Assembly: GCF_016924665.1 (NCBI RefSeq)
Contig: NZ_JAFFJT010000022.1
Span: forward strand, 1 to 56,523
DNA length: 56,523 bases
DNA from: Nocardioides sp. SYSU D00038
GTDB taxonomy: Bacteria; Actinomycetota; Actinomycetes; Propionibacteriales; Nocardioidaceae
Direction of reading: 5' to 3'
This document shows, one piece after another, positions 18,012 through 26,718 of the stretch. Numbering within the stretch: the stretch's first letter is position 1; every line of letters starts with the position of its first letter. The position numbers and the translations under genes are program-made. The notes under the pieces are model-generated. The model saw only the letters and a program-made list of their open reading frames with translations, was not told the DNA's origin and ran no database searches.

Positions 18012-19703
18012 TCAGCTCCGACTCCGGACCCTCCGGGCCCTGCTCGTCCGTGCGCTACGCCGCGAAGCGTACCCGCGCGCGGCCCGCGCCTCCTCGACCA
18101 CCCGCAGCATCTCGGCGACGTCGACGATCTTGGTGCGCTGCCGCCCGGCGGCCGCGCCGCGGCGCCGCTCCTCGGCGTCGAGGGCCGCCCACCCGGCGGC
18201 GTCGACCACCCGGACGCCGCGCTCGCGCAGGGTCGCGTCGAGCTGGTCGCGGGTACGCAGCGGTCGCGGCGCGAGCCCGGCGTCGAGGTCGTCGAGCAGG
18301 GTCTGCACCGTCTCCTGGGCGCACGACTTGTTGGTGCCGATGAAGCCGGTCGGGCCGCGCTTGATCCAGCCGGCGACGTAGACCCCCGGCCGCACCCGGC
18401 CCCGCTCGGAGGGCACGGTGCCGGTGGCGGCGTCGTAGGGCAGGTCGGCGACGGGGCGCCCGTGGTAGCCCACAGAGCGCAGCACCAGTCCGGCCTCGAG
18501 CACCTCGGTCTCGCCGGTGGCGACCGCGCGCGGTACGCCGGCGGCGTCCTCCTCCAGCACCGTGCGGGCCACCTCGAGCCCCGTGACCCGTCCGGCGTCG
18601 CCCAGCACCCGCAGCGGCGCGGCCTGGAACCGCAGCCGGACCGTGCGCAGCTCGGGGTCCACCGGCCGGGTGGCCAGCTCGGCGAGCAGGCGGCTGCGGG
18701 GGTCGTCGCCGTCGAGGCCCGCTCCCCCGTCGTCGACGACGACGTTGACGCCCGGCACACCGAGCAGGCCCACCAGCTCGGGCACCGAGAACGCCGCCTG
18801 GGCCGGACCGCGGCGGCCGACGACCACGACCTCGCGCACCTGGCTGCGCGCCAGCTGGGCCCACGGCAGGCGGGCCAGGTCGGTGGGCTCGAGGGTGGCG
18901 GGGTCGACGGCCAGGATCCGGGCGACGTCGAGCGCGACGTTGCCGTTGCCGACCACCACGACCCGCTCGGTGTCGAGGTCGACGGCGAGGTCCTGCTTGT
19001 CGGGGTGGCCGTTGTACCAGCCGACGACGTCGGTGGCCGACAGGACGCCGGGCAGCTCCTCGCCGGGGATGCCGAGCACCCGGTCGTCGGCGGCGCCGAC
19101 CGTGTAGACGACGGAGTCGTAGTGGGCGGCGAGCTCGTCGTGGGTGAGGTCGCGACCGACGTCGACGTGGAGCAGGTAGTCGAAGCCGGGCTGGCGCTCG
19201 ATCGCGGCGAACAGGTCGGCGGCCCGCTTGGTCTCGGGGTGGTCGGGCGCGACCCCGGCCCGCACCAGGCCGTACGGCGTCGGCAGCCGGTCGAGCACGT
19301 CGACGCTCACCTCGGGGTGGCGCAGCAGCTCGTCGGCGACGTACATGCCCGCGGGCCCGGCACCCACCACCGCGACCCGCACCGGCCGCGGGTCGGCCAG
19401 CCGGCGCTGCGGGGGCACCACTGCGACCGGCGTCCGGTCGGCATGGGGGTGGCTCTCGAAGTAGGCGGCGTTGAGCGCGACGAACGGCTGCTGCTCGGGC
19501 ACCAGGCTGGTGTGGGGCAGGATCGCGCCGACCGGGCAGGCGGTGACGCAGGCGCCGCAGTCGACGCAGGCAGCCGCGTCGACGTAGAGCATCTCGGCCT
19601 CGGCGAAGCCCGGCTCACCCGGCGCGGGGTGGATGCAGTTGACCGGGCAGGCGACGACGCAGGAGGCGTCGCTGCAGCACGACTGCGTGACGACGTGGGG
19701 CAT
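18012..19703 (-). CDS. FprB-type ferredoxin fused to ferredoxin–NADP(+) reductase
   Basis: A 563-residue cytosolic flavoprotein. The N-terminal ferredoxin has cysteines 9, 15, 19 and 23 (SCVVACPVNCIHP) and 46, 49, 52 and 56 (CVDCGACVTACP), a 7Fe or 8Fe pattern. The adrenodoxin-reductase-like part begins with the FAD site VAVVGAGPAGMYVADELL near residue 120 and continues with the second nucleotide-binding site VVVGNGNVALDVARIL. This matches mycobacterial FprB. Its ATG overlaps the stop of the AurF-like oxygenase gene (ATGA), so it probably supplies electrons to that enzyme. Confidence 0.92.
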   Translation of the reverse strand: MPHVVTQSCCSDASCVVACPVNCIHPAPGEPGFAEAEMLYVDAAACVDCGACVTACPVGAILPHTSLVPEQQPFVALNAAYFESHPHADRTPVAVVPPQRRLADPRPVRVAVVGAGPAGMYVADELLRHPEVSVDVLDRLPTPYGLVRAGVAPDHPETKRAADLFAAIERQPGFDYLLHVDVGRDLTHDELAAHYDSVVYTVGAADDRVLGIPGEELPGVLSATDVVGWYNGHPDKQDLAVDLDTERVVVVGNGNVALDVARILAVDPATLEPTDLARLPWAQLARSQVREVVVVGRRGPAQAAFSVPELVGLLGVPGVNVVVDDGGAGLDGDDPRSRLLAELATRPVDPELRTVRLRFQAAPLRVLGDAGRVTGLEVARTVLEEDAAGVPRAVATGETEVLEAGLVLRSVGYHGRPVADLPYDAATGTVPSERGRVRPGVYVAGWIKRGPTGFIGTNKSCAQETVQTLLDDLDAGLAPRPLRTRDQLDATLRERGVRVVDAAGWAALDAEERRRGAAAGRQRTKIVDVAEMLRVVEEARAARGYASRRSARTSRARRVRSRS

Positions 19704-20674
19704 CAGGCGGCCGCGGAGGCGACCTCGCTGCGGAAGCGCGAGGAGCGGCCGTCGATCTTCAGCAGCCGCCACAGCCGGCGGGAGACGGGGTTCATCATCC
19801 CGGTCTCCTCGGCGAGCATCCGCACGTCGGCGAACAGGTCACGCAGGAACTTGCGCGACTCCGGCGCCCGCCAGAACAGGTCGCGAGCCACCGCGCGGGG
19901 CAGCCCCATGTCGCGGCGGGCCTTGCGGCTCGGCACCAGGATCTCGTCGCACAGCCAGCGCATCACGACGGGCACGATGACCGACAGCACGGCCCGCTCG
20001 AGGCGGCTCAGCTTCGGCGCCTGGTGCTCGAGGTACTGGTGGGCGAAGCCGATGTGGCGGGCCTCCTCGGCCACGTGGATCTGCATGATCCGCTCCAGCA
20101 GCGGGTGCATCTCGTGGCCGGCGCGCAGCACCGCCTTCTGCACGTGGTCGATCGGCTCCTCGCCTGCGAGCACGCCGTAGAAGAAGCCGAACGGCACCCA
20201 CTTCGCGAACAGCGGCAGGAACGGCGCGGCGTGCCGCAGGAACCAGCGCCCGCCCGAGACGTCCTGGCCGGAGCGGTTGACGAACTCCTGGAACATCTGG
20301 GTGTGGTGGCACTCCTCGGTCGCCTCGTGGGTGGCGTAGCGGAACTCCGGGGAGCCGTTGGGCACGTTGAAGGCAAAGTTCATCAGCCCGGCGATCAGGA
20401 TCTGCTCGAACTGGAGCCCGACCTTGGTGACGTTGGCCTGCCGGTAGAGCCCGATGCGGACCTGCTCCTCCTTCGGCAGCCCCTGGTACCACGGGTGCCG
20501 GCCGACCACGTCCGCCTCCGGCAGGATCCAGCGCTCGTCGGTGGGGTCGACGGCGTACGCCGGGTCGTCCCACGCGATGTCGGCGAACGCGTCGAAGTGC
20601 TGGTGCACCGACGCCTCCGACAGGGTGCGCAGGCGCTCGGCGTAGGTCTGGATCGGCTCGGTGGTGGCGGTCAC
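19703..20674 (-). CDS. AurF-like non-haem diiron oxygenase
   Basis: A 323-residue helical protein resembling the AurF/p-aminobenzoate N-oxygenase family. Candidate iron ligands lie in FEQILIAG (Glu90), EATEECHHTQMF (Glu117–His124) and HVAEEARHIGFAH, giving the two E-x2-H type motifs expected of a carboxylate-bridged diiron site. Members oxidise arylamines or hydroxylate lipids and amino acids; the substrate here cannot be told. It is the first gene of a unit with FprB and TetR, and no biosynthetic cluster lies around it, which argues against antibiotic tailoring and for lipid or detoxification chemistry. Confidence 0.87.
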   Translation of the reverse strand: MTATTEPIQTYAERLRTLSEASVHQHFDAFADIAWDDPAYAVDPTDERWILPEADVVGRHPWYQGLPKEEQVRIGLYRQANVTKVGLQFEQILIAGLMNFAFNVPNGSPEFRYATHEATEECHHTQMFQEFVNRSGQDVSGGRWFLRHAAPFLPLFAKWVPFGFFYGVLAGEEPIDHVQKAVLRAGHEMHPLLERIMQIHVAEEARHIGFAHQYLEHQAPKLSRLERAVLSVIVPVVMRWLCDEILVPSRKARRDMGLPRAVARDLFWRAPESRKFLRDLFADVRMLAEETGMMNPVSRRLWRLLKIDGRSSRFRSEVASAAA

Positions 20675-20714
20675 GGGTCACCTCGTCGTGAGCAGTCGGT
20701 CGCTGGCCCGACCG

Positions 20715-20769
20715 ACGTTAGTGCGACACCGTGTCCCATGTAAAGGGTACGCGCGACATCGTGTCGCGC
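20715..20769 (-). promoter_or_regulatory. Promoter with two TetR-type operator palindromes upstream of the oxygenase operon
   Basis: Reading the minus strand, TTTACA (plus positions 20739–20744) and TAACGT (20715–20720) are separated by 18 bases and form a plausible -35/-10 pair about 40 bases before the start at 20674. The palindrome GCGACACCGTGTCCC (20723–20737) fills the spacer. A second, better copy, GCGACATCGTGTCGC (20753–20767, extended to 19 bp by GC on each side), is centred exactly 30 bp away. Occupancy of the first site would block RNA polymerase. The TetR product of this operon is the obvious candidate. Confidence 0.72.
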
Positions 20770-20799
20770 TTACTTGCCGGTAACCGCATCCGACAAGCC

Positions 20800-21355
20800 C
20801 ACGCCGTCCCCACCGGAGGGCGTTCGTGGCACGGGGTCTCGACGACGCTCGCTGGCGCTAGCTGCTCGACCATCGCGCACCGGTGGTTGAGGAAGTTGCG
20901 CTAGCAACTGTCTCGAAACCCCCGACGGCCGAACGCCCTCCCGTCCCCACCGAAGGGCCTTTCGTTCACCGGGCAACGAGTGAGGGACTTCGTCCCTCCT
21001 CAACCAGCGGTCCGCCGCTGGTTGAGGTGCGAGCGAAGCGAGCCTCGAAACCCCCGCACCCGAACGGCGACCGTCCCCACCGGAGGGCGTTCGTCGTACG
21101 ACGTCTCGAGGCTCGTCGCCAGGGCTCCTCGCACCTCGACCAGCGCACCACCCCACCGCTGGTCGAGGACGACGAAGCCCTGTCTCGAGACCCAGACGGC
21201 CGACCGCCCCCAGTGCCCTGCGCTGGTTGAGGTGCGAGCGAAGCGAGCCTCGAAACCCTCGCACTCGAACGGCGACCGTCCCCACCGGAGACCTCTCGTC
21301 TCACCGGGTCTCGAGGCTCGTCGCCGGGGCTCCTCGCACCTCGACCAGCGTCGGC
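20800..21355. repeat. Dispersed modular hairpin repeats, cluster 1
   Basis: About seven units of the window-wide repeat family fill the gap between the oxygenase promoter and the DUF1906-like gene. Outer stems read GGTYGAG…CTCRARACC. Tips differ: GTTGCGCTAGCAAC at 20895–20908, GCGAGCGAAGCGAGC at 21029–21043, and GGGACTTCGTCCC-type tips elsewhere. A spacer with CCCCACCGGAGG-type sequence recurs between units. Units occur in both orientations. Open reading frames through this stretch are repeat translations, not genes. Nothing else is visible in 20770–21365. Confidence 0.9.
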
Positions 21356-21365
21356 GCCGGTGGGC

Positions 21366-22334
21366 TCAGAACTGGTGGAACAGCCCGCTCAGGTCGCCCG
21401 AGGTCCCGGGGCAGGTGGTGTTGAGGTCGCGGTCGTCCTCGACCCACTGGCCCAGCACCCCCGGCCCGCCCTGGATCGACCAGTCGTCGCCGCACCGCTC
21501 CAGCGCCTCGGCCAACCCGGTCGGCCCGGCGGCGCGCCACTCGGGCACCCCGAACGAGAGGTCGCCGACGATGCCGGCCCAGATCGCGGGGGTGGAGTAG
21601 ACGCCCACCGAGTAACCGGCGTCGCGGTAGCCCTGGAACGCGCCCTGCACCACGGCGGCGTTCGCCTGCCGGTCGCCGGTCCAGTCGAAGCCCGGCACCG
21701 ACTCGACGTCGAGCCAGACCATCGGCGTCAGCAGCCCGGCCCGCTCCATGTTCCTGACGTTGAACCTCGCCTGCTGGTAGCCCACGTTCTTCAGCGCCCC
21801 GAGCCGGTCGCCGCCGTCGAACGGCCCGGTGCCGCCGTGGCGGCGGAGCGTGGCGGCGTTGGGGTGGCTGAGCACCGAGTACGCCGAGACCATCAGCCCC
21901 CGCTGGCGCACCCACGCGACCTGGTCGGCCAGGCACGGGTTGGGGAAGAACGCCGGACCGTTGGTGAGGCCGATGATCACGTAGCGGGCCTCGGGCTTGG
22001 GCATCGGCAGCCCCATCGTCGGCCGCTCGGGGATCCCCATCCCCTCGGGGCACTGCGGCCAGCTGATGTCGCCGCCGAGCACCAGGTCGCCCGACTCCGC
22101 GGCCGCGCTCGCCGCGGCCTCGGCGGCGTCGGCGAGCGGGTCGCGCTCGGTGGGCACGTCGCTCGGCACGTCGGCGCGCGGGTCGGGCAGCTCGGGAGCG
22201 GCCGGCGGGGGCGTCGGGGTCGCCGCCGGCGGGCTGCTCGACGCGGGCGGGCCGGCGTCCGGCGTACCCCCTCCCCCGCACCCGGCCGCAGCCAGCACGG
22301 AGACGAGGGCGAGGCCGACCGCCGCCCGGCGCAC
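21366..22334 (-). CDS. Lipoprotein with DUF1906/GH25-like glycoside hydrolase fold
   Basis: A 322-residue exported protein. The signal peptide ends in the lipobox LAAAGC (Cys near residue 19), followed by a Pro/Ser/Thr linker to about residue 55. The catalytic-fold region begins with DISWPQCP, and contains YVIIGLTNGPAFFPNPCL, MVWLDVESVPGFDW, GVYSTPAIWA and QWVEDDRDLNTTCPG. This is the TIM-barrel layout of the DUF1906/Rv2525c-like family, with acidic residues in GDISW and LDVES as candidate catalytic groups. It may act on cell-wall glycans; that is inferred from the fold. It starts 1 bp after the thrS stop. Confidence 0.82.
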   Translation of the reverse strand: MRRAAVGLALVSVLAAAGCGGGGTPDAGPPASSSPPAATPTPPPAAPELPDPRADVPSDVPTERDPLADAAEAAASAAAESGDLVLGGDISWPQCPEGMGIPERPTMGLPMPKPEARYVIIGLTNGPAFFPNPCLADQVAWVRQRGLMVSAYSVLSHPNAATLRRHGGTGPFDGGDRLGALKNVGYQQARFNVRNMERAGLLTPMVWLDVESVPGFDWTGDRQANAAVVQGAFQGYRDAGYSVGVYSTPAIWAGIVGDLSFGVPEWRAAGPTGLAEALERCGDDWSIQGGPGVLGQWVEDDRDLNTTCPGTSGDLSGLFHQF

Positions 22335-22335
22335 G

Positions 22336-24318
22336 TCAGACCTGGACGCGGCTGTCGACGGCCTCGACCACGCGGGCGATCGCGTCGGCGACGGGGATGC
22401 CGTTGTCCTGGCGGCCGTCGCGGTAGCGGAACGACACCGCGCCCGCCTCGACGTCGTCGCCGCCGGCGATCATCATGAACGGCACCTTCTGCAGCTGGGC
22501 GTTGCGGATCTTCTTCTGCATCCGGTCGTCGGAGTCGTCGACCTCGACCCGCACCCCGGCCTTCCGCAGCTGCCGCGCGACGTCGTGGAGGTAGTCGGCG
22601 TGCGCCTCGGCCACCGGGATCGCCTGCACCTGCACCGGCGCCAGCCAGGGCGGGAACGCGCCCGCGTAGTGCTCGACCAGCACGCCGACGAACCGCTCGA
22701 TGGAGCCGAACTTCGCGGAGTGGATCATCACCGGCTGCTGGCGGCTGCCGTCGGCGGCCTGGTACTGCAGGTCGAAGCCCTGCGGCTGGTTGAAGTCGTA
22801 CTGGATCGTCGACATCTGCCAGGTGCGGCCGATCGCGTCGCGCGCCTGCACCGACACCTTGGGGCCGTAGAACGCCGCGCCTCCGGGGTCGGGCACCAGC
22901 TCGAGCCCGGACTCCTCGCACACCGAGCGCAGCACCTCGGTCGCGCTGTCCCACTGCTCCTGGGAGCCGACGAACTTGTCGGGCTTGGAGTCGTCGCGCG
23001 TCGAGAGCTCGAGGTAGAAGTCGTCGAGCCCGAAGTCGCGCAGCAGGCCGAGGACGAAGTCGAGCAGGTGCTTGATCTCGCCGGGCGCCTGCTCGGGGGT
23101 GACGTAGGAGTGGCTGTCGTCCTGGGCGAAGCCGCGCACCCGGGTGAGGCCGTGGATGACGCCGGACTTCTCGTAGCGGTAGACGTGCCCGAACTCGAAG
23201 AGCCGCAGCGGCAGCTCGCGGTAGGAGCGCCCGCGCGACCTGAAGATCAGGTTGTGCATCGGGCAGTTCATCGCCTTGAGGTAGTAGTTCGCGCCCTCGA
23301 ACTCCATGGGCGGGAACATGCCGTCGGCGTAGTAGGGCAGGTGCCCCGACAGGTGGAAGGTCTGCTCCTTGGAGATGTGCGGCGTGCCGACGTACTCGAA
23401 GCCCTCCTCGATGTGCCGCTGGCGGACGTAGTCCTCCATCACCCGCTTGATCACGCCGCCCTTGGGGTGGAAGACGGGCAGGCCGGAGCCGATCTCGTCG
23501 GGGAAGCTGAACAGGTCGAGGTCGCGGCCGAGCTTGCGGTGGTCGCGCTTCTCGGCCTCCTCGATGCGGTGCAGGTGGGCCTCGAGGGCCTCCTTGCTCT
23601 CCCAGGCGGTGCCGTAGATGCGCTGGAGCTGCTTGTTCTTCTCGTCGCCGCGCCAGTACGCCGCCGCCGAGCGCATCAGCTTGAACGCCGGGATCCGCTT
23701 GGTGGTGGGCAGGTGGGGGCCGCGGCACAGGTCGCTCCAGGCGACGTCGCCGTTGCGGCGGACGTTGTCGTAGATGGTGAGCTCGCCGGCGCCGACCTCG
23801 ACGCCCGCACCCTCGGCGGCGTCGGAGGCCCCGCCCTTGAGACCGATCAGCTCGACCTTGTAGGGCTCGTCCTTGAGCTCGACCAGCGCGTCCTCGTCGG
23901 AGGTCACCCGGCGCTCGAACCGCTGCCCCTCCTTGATGATCTTGCGCATCGCGGTCTCGATCTTGGCGAGGTCCTCGGGCACGAACGGGGTCTCGACGTC
24001 GAAGTCGTAGTAGAAGCCGTTCTCGATCGGCGGGCCGATCCCGAGCTTGGCGTCGGGGAACAGCTGCTGCACGGCCTGCGCCATCACGTGCGCGGTGGAG
24101 TGGCGCAGGATGTCGTGGCCGTCGGCGCTGCCGATCGCCACGCCCTCGACCTCGTCGCCCTCGGCCAGCTCGTAGGAGAGGTCCTTGAGCTCGCCGTTGA
24201 CGCGCGCCGCGATGATGCTCGGCTCGTCGGCCCACAGCTCCCAGGCCTTGGTGCCCGTCGTGACCGCCTTGTCCTTACGCTCTCCGGCGTGGACGAGGGC
24301 GACCTTGATGTCGGGCAC
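22336..24318 (-). CDS. thrS: Threonine–tRNA ligase
   Basis: Class II aminoacyl-tRNA synthetase charging tRNA-Thr. The 660-residue product has an N-terminal TGS domain (to about 70), the editing domain with [14 protein letters not shown] and its second His-x3-Cys-type region, motif 2 and the zinc-site cysteine in [10 protein letters not shown], then motif 3 and the C-terminal anticodon-binding domain. I chose GTG at 24318–24316 because AGGAG lies 5 bases upstream and the N-terminus then fits the TGS domain. Longer starts run into the repeat and tRNA upstream. Confidence 0.95.
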   Translation of the reverse strand: MPDIKVALVHAGERKDKAVTTGTKAWELWADEPSIIAARVNGELKDLSYELAEGDEVEGVAIGSADGHDILRHSTAHVMAQAVQQLFPDAKLGIGPPIENGFYYDFDVETPFVPEDLAKIETAMRKIIKEGQRFERRVTSDEDALVELKDEPYKVELIGLKGGASDAAEGAGVEVGAGELTIYDNVRRNGDVAWSDLCRGPHLPTTKRIPAFKLMRSAAAYWRGDEKNKQLQRIYGTAWESKEALEAHLHRIEEAEKRDHRKLGRDLDLFSFPDEIGSGLPVFHPKGGVIKRVMEDYVRQRHIEEGFEYVGTPHISKEQTFHLSGHLPYYADGMFPPMEFEGANYYLKAMNCPMHNLIFRSRGRSYRELPLRLFEFGHVYRYEKSGVIHGLTRVRGFAQDDSHSYVTPEQAPGEIKHLLDFVLGLLRDFGLDDFYLELSTRDDSKPDKFVGSQEQWDSATEVLRSVCEESGLELVPDPGGAAFYGPKVSVQARDAIGRTWQMSTIQYDFNQPQGFDLQYQAADGSRQQPVMIHSAKFGSIERFVGVLVEHYAGAFPPWLAPVQVQAIPVAEAHADYLHDVARQLRKAGVRVEVDDSDDRMQKKIRNAQLQKVPFMMIAGGDDVEAGAVSFRYRDGRQDNGIPVADAIARVVEAVDSRVQV

Positions 24319-24407
24319 GACTGCTCCTGGGGGTTGGCGGCGCCGCCTCTCGGCGCACCCGTCGATCGTATCGACCGCCGCACCCGCTTTTCCCCGCGGT
24401 GCTCCCG

Positions 24408-24480
24408 CGCTGGTCGAGAGGACCCCCGCTGGTCGAGGAAGGACGAAGTCCTGTCTCGAGACCCCCGCACCCGACCGCCC
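24408..24480. repeat. Dispersed modular hairpin repeat, cluster 2
   Basis: One complete unit and one partial unit lie between the thrS start and tRNA-Val(CAC). The complete unit runs GGTCGAGG, tip GGACGAAGTCC at 24441–24451, then CTCGAGACC. It belongs to the same family as the clusters at 20800, 39190, 46168 and 50655. Confidence 0.85.
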
Positions 24481-24539
24481 ACCCCACGCCGGTGAACGCC
24501 ACGAGGCCGGCCCCGACGGGACCGGCCTCGTGACCTGGG

Positions 24540-24611
24540 TGGGCGATACTGGGTTCGAACCAGTGACCTCTTCGGTGTGAACGAAGCGCGCTACCACTGC
24601 GCCAATCGCCC
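24540..24611 (-). tRNA. tRNA-Val (anticodon CAC)
   Basis: A 72-nt cloverleaf on the minus strand. The acceptor arm is GGGCGAT/ATCGCCC and the anticodon stem CTTCG/CGAAG closes the loop TTCACAC, which reads CAC. The T-arm is ACTGG-TTCGAAC-CCAGT. CCA is not encoded. The T-loop and acceptor are nearly identical to tRNA-Val(GAC) at 25819, the integration target of the mobile element, differing by one base in the att core and by lacking CCA. Confidence 0.95.
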
Positions 24612-24670
24612 GTTGCTGCGGTCGCAGACTCTAACGCACGACGAGCCCGGACTCACATTCGAGGGTGCCC

Positions 24671-25501
24671 TCAGGTGCCGGGCTCCTCGAGCAGCTCGCG
24701 CTCCCGCTTGCGCCAGGTCTCCTGCGCGGCCTGGGTGACCGGGCCCGGCGCGGGCAGCTCGACGTCGTCCCAGTGCGACACCGCCTGCACGTCGCGGGTG
24801 GTCGACACGAGGAACACCTCGCTCGCCTCCCGCACGACCTCCAGCGGCTCGTCGACCTCCCGCCCGCCGTACCACTCCAGCACCAGCGCGCGGGTCACCC
24901 CCGCCAGGCAGCCGCTGCCCAGCGTCGGCGTGCGGAGCTCGTCGTCGACGACGTAGAAGACGTTGGTGCCGGTGCCCTCGCAGAGGTTGCCGGCGGTGTT
25001 GGCGAAGACCGCCTCGCTCGCGCCGGCCCGCTGGGCGTGGGCGAGCGCGACGACGTTCTCGGCGTACGACGTGGTCTTGAGTCCCGCCAGCGCGCCCTTC
25101 TCGTTGCGCCGCCACGGCACCGTCGCCACCCGCGTCGTGCGCGGCCACGGGCTCATCGCGTCGCACGCGACCACCAGGGTCGGCTCCGAGTCGCCGCGGC
25201 TCGACCCCATCGGCGCCGGGCCACCGGTGTAGGTGATCCGCAGCCGCGCCAGCGGCCGCGCCTGCCCCTCGAGCACCGCCTCGACCCCGGCCCGCACCGC
25301 CTTGCCGTCGATCCGCGGCAGACCGAGCCCGTCGGCGGACTTCGCGAGCCGCTCGATGTGACGGGTGAGGGCGAAGGGACGACCGTCGACCACCTTGACG
25401 GCCTCGAACACCCCGTCCCCCACGGTCAACCCGTGGTCGTCGACGCGCACCGCCGGGGCCCTCGGGTCGCTCAGCACCTGGCCGTTGATCCACACACGCA
25501 C
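24671..25501 (-). CDS. Class-IV aminotransferase-fold PLP enzyme, probable aminodeoxychorismate lyase
   Basis: A 276-residue fold-type IV PLP enzyme. The N-terminus MRVWINGQ and VDDHGLTVGDGVFEAVKV match PabC/IlvE-type proteins. The catalytic lysine is likely the one in LAGLKTTSYAENV, followed by EAVFANTAGNLCEGTGTNVF. Its length and spacing fit 4-amino-4-deoxychorismate lyase (p-aminobenzoate for folate) better than branched-chain aminotransferase, which is longer, but substrate cannot be decided from sequence alone. It is probably monocistronic, with the oppositely oriented tRNA cluster upstream. Confidence 0.85.
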   Translation of the reverse strand: MRVWINGQVLSDPRAPAVRVDDHGLTVGDGVFEAVKVVDGRPFALTRHIERLAKSADGLGLPRIDGKAVRAGVEAVLEGQARPLARLRITYTGGPAPMGSSRGDSEPTLVVACDAMSPWPRTTRVATVPWRRNEKGALAGLKTTSYAENVVALAHAQRAGASEAVFANTAGNLCEGTGTNVFYVVDDELRTPTLGSGCLAGVTRALVLEWYGGREVDEPLEVVREASEVFLVSTTRDVQAVSHWDDVELPAPGPVTQAAQETWRKRERELLEEPGT

Positions 25502-25617
25502 GCGGCCACTCTAGGAGCCGTTCCCCGGCCCGCCACGCTGCGGCTACCCCGATTTTGCGGCCCCGAGGGCATCGGCTACTGTTCTGACGCACGCCGGGCC
25601 CCAAGCCCGGAGCGCAA

Positions 25618-25690
25618 GCGGACGTAGCTCAGTTGGTAGAGCGCAACCTTGCCAAGGTTGAGGTCGCGAGTTCGAGCCTCGTCGTCCGCT
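25618..25690 (+). tRNA. tRNA-Gly (anticodon GCC)
   Basis: A 73-nt cloverleaf with acceptor GCGGACG/CGTCCGC, anticodon stem CAACC/GGTTG around TTGCCAA, which reads GCC, and T-arm GCGAG-TTCGAGC-CTCGT. It is the first of three tRNAs. A candidate promoter upstream is TTTGCG with TACTGT 17 bases later (about 25553–25581). Confidence 0.95.
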
Positions 25691-25724
25691 CGGAGAGGTC
25701 GCATTTGCATGGCCAGGCCTCCAC

Positions 25725-25795
25725 GGTGGGTTGGCCGAGAGGCGAGGCAACGGACTGCAAATCCGTGTACACGGGTTCAAATCCCGTACCCACCT
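25725..25795 (+). tRNA. tRNA-Cys (anticodon GCA)
   Basis: A 71-nt cloverleaf with acceptor GGTGGGT/ACCCACC, anticodon stem ACGGA/TCCGT around CTGCAAA, which reads GCA, and T-arm ACGGG-TTCAAAT-CCCGT. It lies 34 bp after tRNA-Gly. Confidence 0.95.
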
Positions 25796-25818
25796 CGGAC
25801 CACCACAACTCAAGACCC

Positions 25819-25893
25819 GGGCGATTGGCGCAGTGGTAGCGCGCTTCCTTGACACGGAAGAGGTCACTGGTTCAAACCCAGTATCGCCCACCA
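25819..25893 (+). tRNA. tRNA-Val (anticodon GAC), element integration target
   Basis: A cloverleaf with acceptor GGGCGAT/ATCGCCC and anticodon stem CTTCC/GGAAG around TTGACAC, which reads GAC. It ends at 25890 with an encoded CCA at 25891–25893. The last 25 bases (T-arm, acceptor and CCA) are the attL core of the integrated element, so insertion has kept the tRNA intact. Confidence 0.96.
25869..25893 (+). repeat. attL core of the integrative element
   Basis: A 25-bp segment at the 3' end of tRNA-Val(GAC), repeated without mismatch at 38181–38205. The identity stops on both sides (T versus A before, C versus G after), as expected for an attachment core created by site-specific recombination. 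Confidence 0.95.
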
Positions 25894-25939
25894 CGTTTCC
25901 GCAGGTCAGAGCAGGGTTTTCGGATCCGGACCTGAAATC

Positions 25940-25957
25940 GGGAACATACGGGGAACA
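25940..25957 (+). repeat. Probable integrase arm-type site near attL
   Basis: GGAACATACGGGGAACA at 25941–25957 recurs in the same orientation at 38033–38049 near attR. It contains a tandem GGGGAACA-like half-site. Placement inside both ends of the element, 48 bp from attL, fits arm-type binding sites for the integrase or excisionase. Confidence 0.6.
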
Positions 25958-26002
25958 AGGAGCGGCCAGGTTTGGCCGCTCCTGTCCTTGTTTTCGGGGC
26001 CG

Positions 26003-26386
26003 TCAATCCTCATCGCGCGCCGCGCCCAAACCACGCCGTGCCTCGAGGTTGCGAAGTAGGTCGGACGGTGAGAGGTCGTATCCGACTGCCCCTTCGCCAC
26101 TCCAGTTCAGTCCGATCAGCAGTCCGTCGCGCTCGAGGCCAGGCACCCACTTCTCCAGCCAGTCCGACAAGGTGAACTCGACGACGGTCATCCCGCTGTA
26201 TGCCTCGACGTTGTCGATGATCCGTTGCGCGCGCGAGCGCTTCGACCAGAACGGCATGGCGCGCACGCCGCTGGACGTCATCGGGGCCGGGAATCTTCCA
26301 TCGTCACGGACTCCATAGACAAGCTCGCTGGCTATCAGTTCGCGGTAGAAGGCATCGGCCTGGGCTGCTGCAACACTCACGTCCAT
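26003..26386 (-). CDS. DUF2750-like protein
   Basis: A 127-residue soluble protein matching the pattern of the DUF2750 family: AFYRELIASELVYGVRDDGRF, then VRAMPFWSKRSRAQRII and EKWVPGLERDGLLIGLNWSG. The biochemical role is unknown; families of this kind are often found among bacterial immunity-type proteins, but no toxin gene lies beside it. The ATG at 26386 gives the full domain; its ribosome-binding site is weak. It ends close to attL, 110 bp inside the element. Confidence 0.7.
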   Translation of the reverse strand: MDVSVAAAQADAFYRELIASELVYGVRDDGRFPAPMTSSGVRAMPFWSKRSRAQRIIDNVEAYSGMTVVEFTLSDWLEKWVPGLERDGLLIGLNWSGEGAVGYDLSPSDLLRNLEARRGLGAARDED

Positions 26387-26409
26387 GATCTTGGCATTGA
26401 CGCCGCACG

Positions 26410-26607
26410 TCACCGCCAGTTGCCAACCGGCTTCGCGTCGATGAATCGCTCGATCGAGTCGGCCTTGATCCGGAGTGTCTTGCGGCCGAGGCGTACGGCT
26501 TCGAGCTGCCCGTCGGCGATGTAGCGGCGGACGGTGCGGGTCGACACGGCGAGCGCGTCTGCGGCGTCGGCGAGGGTAACGAGGCGTCGGGTGAGGGTTG
26601 CAGGCAT
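26410..26607 (-). CDS. Excisionase-like helix-turn-helix DNA-binding protein
   Basis: A 65-residue protein with a single MerR/excisionase-type winged helix: LVTLADAADALAVSTRTVRRYIADGQLEAVRLG, then RIKADSIERFID. Its size and placement near one end of the element fit a recombination directionality factor acting with the integrase at 36832–38004, or a small regulator. It starts MPATLTRRL and reads toward attL, 23 bp upstream of the DUF2750-like gene. Confidence 0.85.
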   Translation of the reverse strand: MPATLTRRLVTLADAADALAVSTRTVRRYIADGQLEAVRLGRKTLRIKADSIERFIDAKPVGNWR

Positions 26608-26718
26608 GGCGGGCTCCGAGGGTCGAGCGGGCGCGAGTTCGTCCGCTCCTGTCCCTCAAGGCCGTGGATCGCCGGCGAGTGGCCACTAGCGACATGCGGG
26701 AGATGTCAGGATCGGCGC

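Noticed and set aside
17655..20180. 841-residue plus-strand frame opposite FprB and the oxygenase
   Set aside because: Shadow of two well-supported minus-strand genes; no motif.
20770..21600. Several open frames through repeat cluster 1
   Set aside because: Their proteins repeat the same phrases as frames in clusters 4 and 5, so they are translations of the hairpin repeats.
25905..26100. Short ORFs just inside attL
   Set aside because: They overlap the arm-type repeat and the DUF2750-like gene in other frames and lack ribosome-binding sites.
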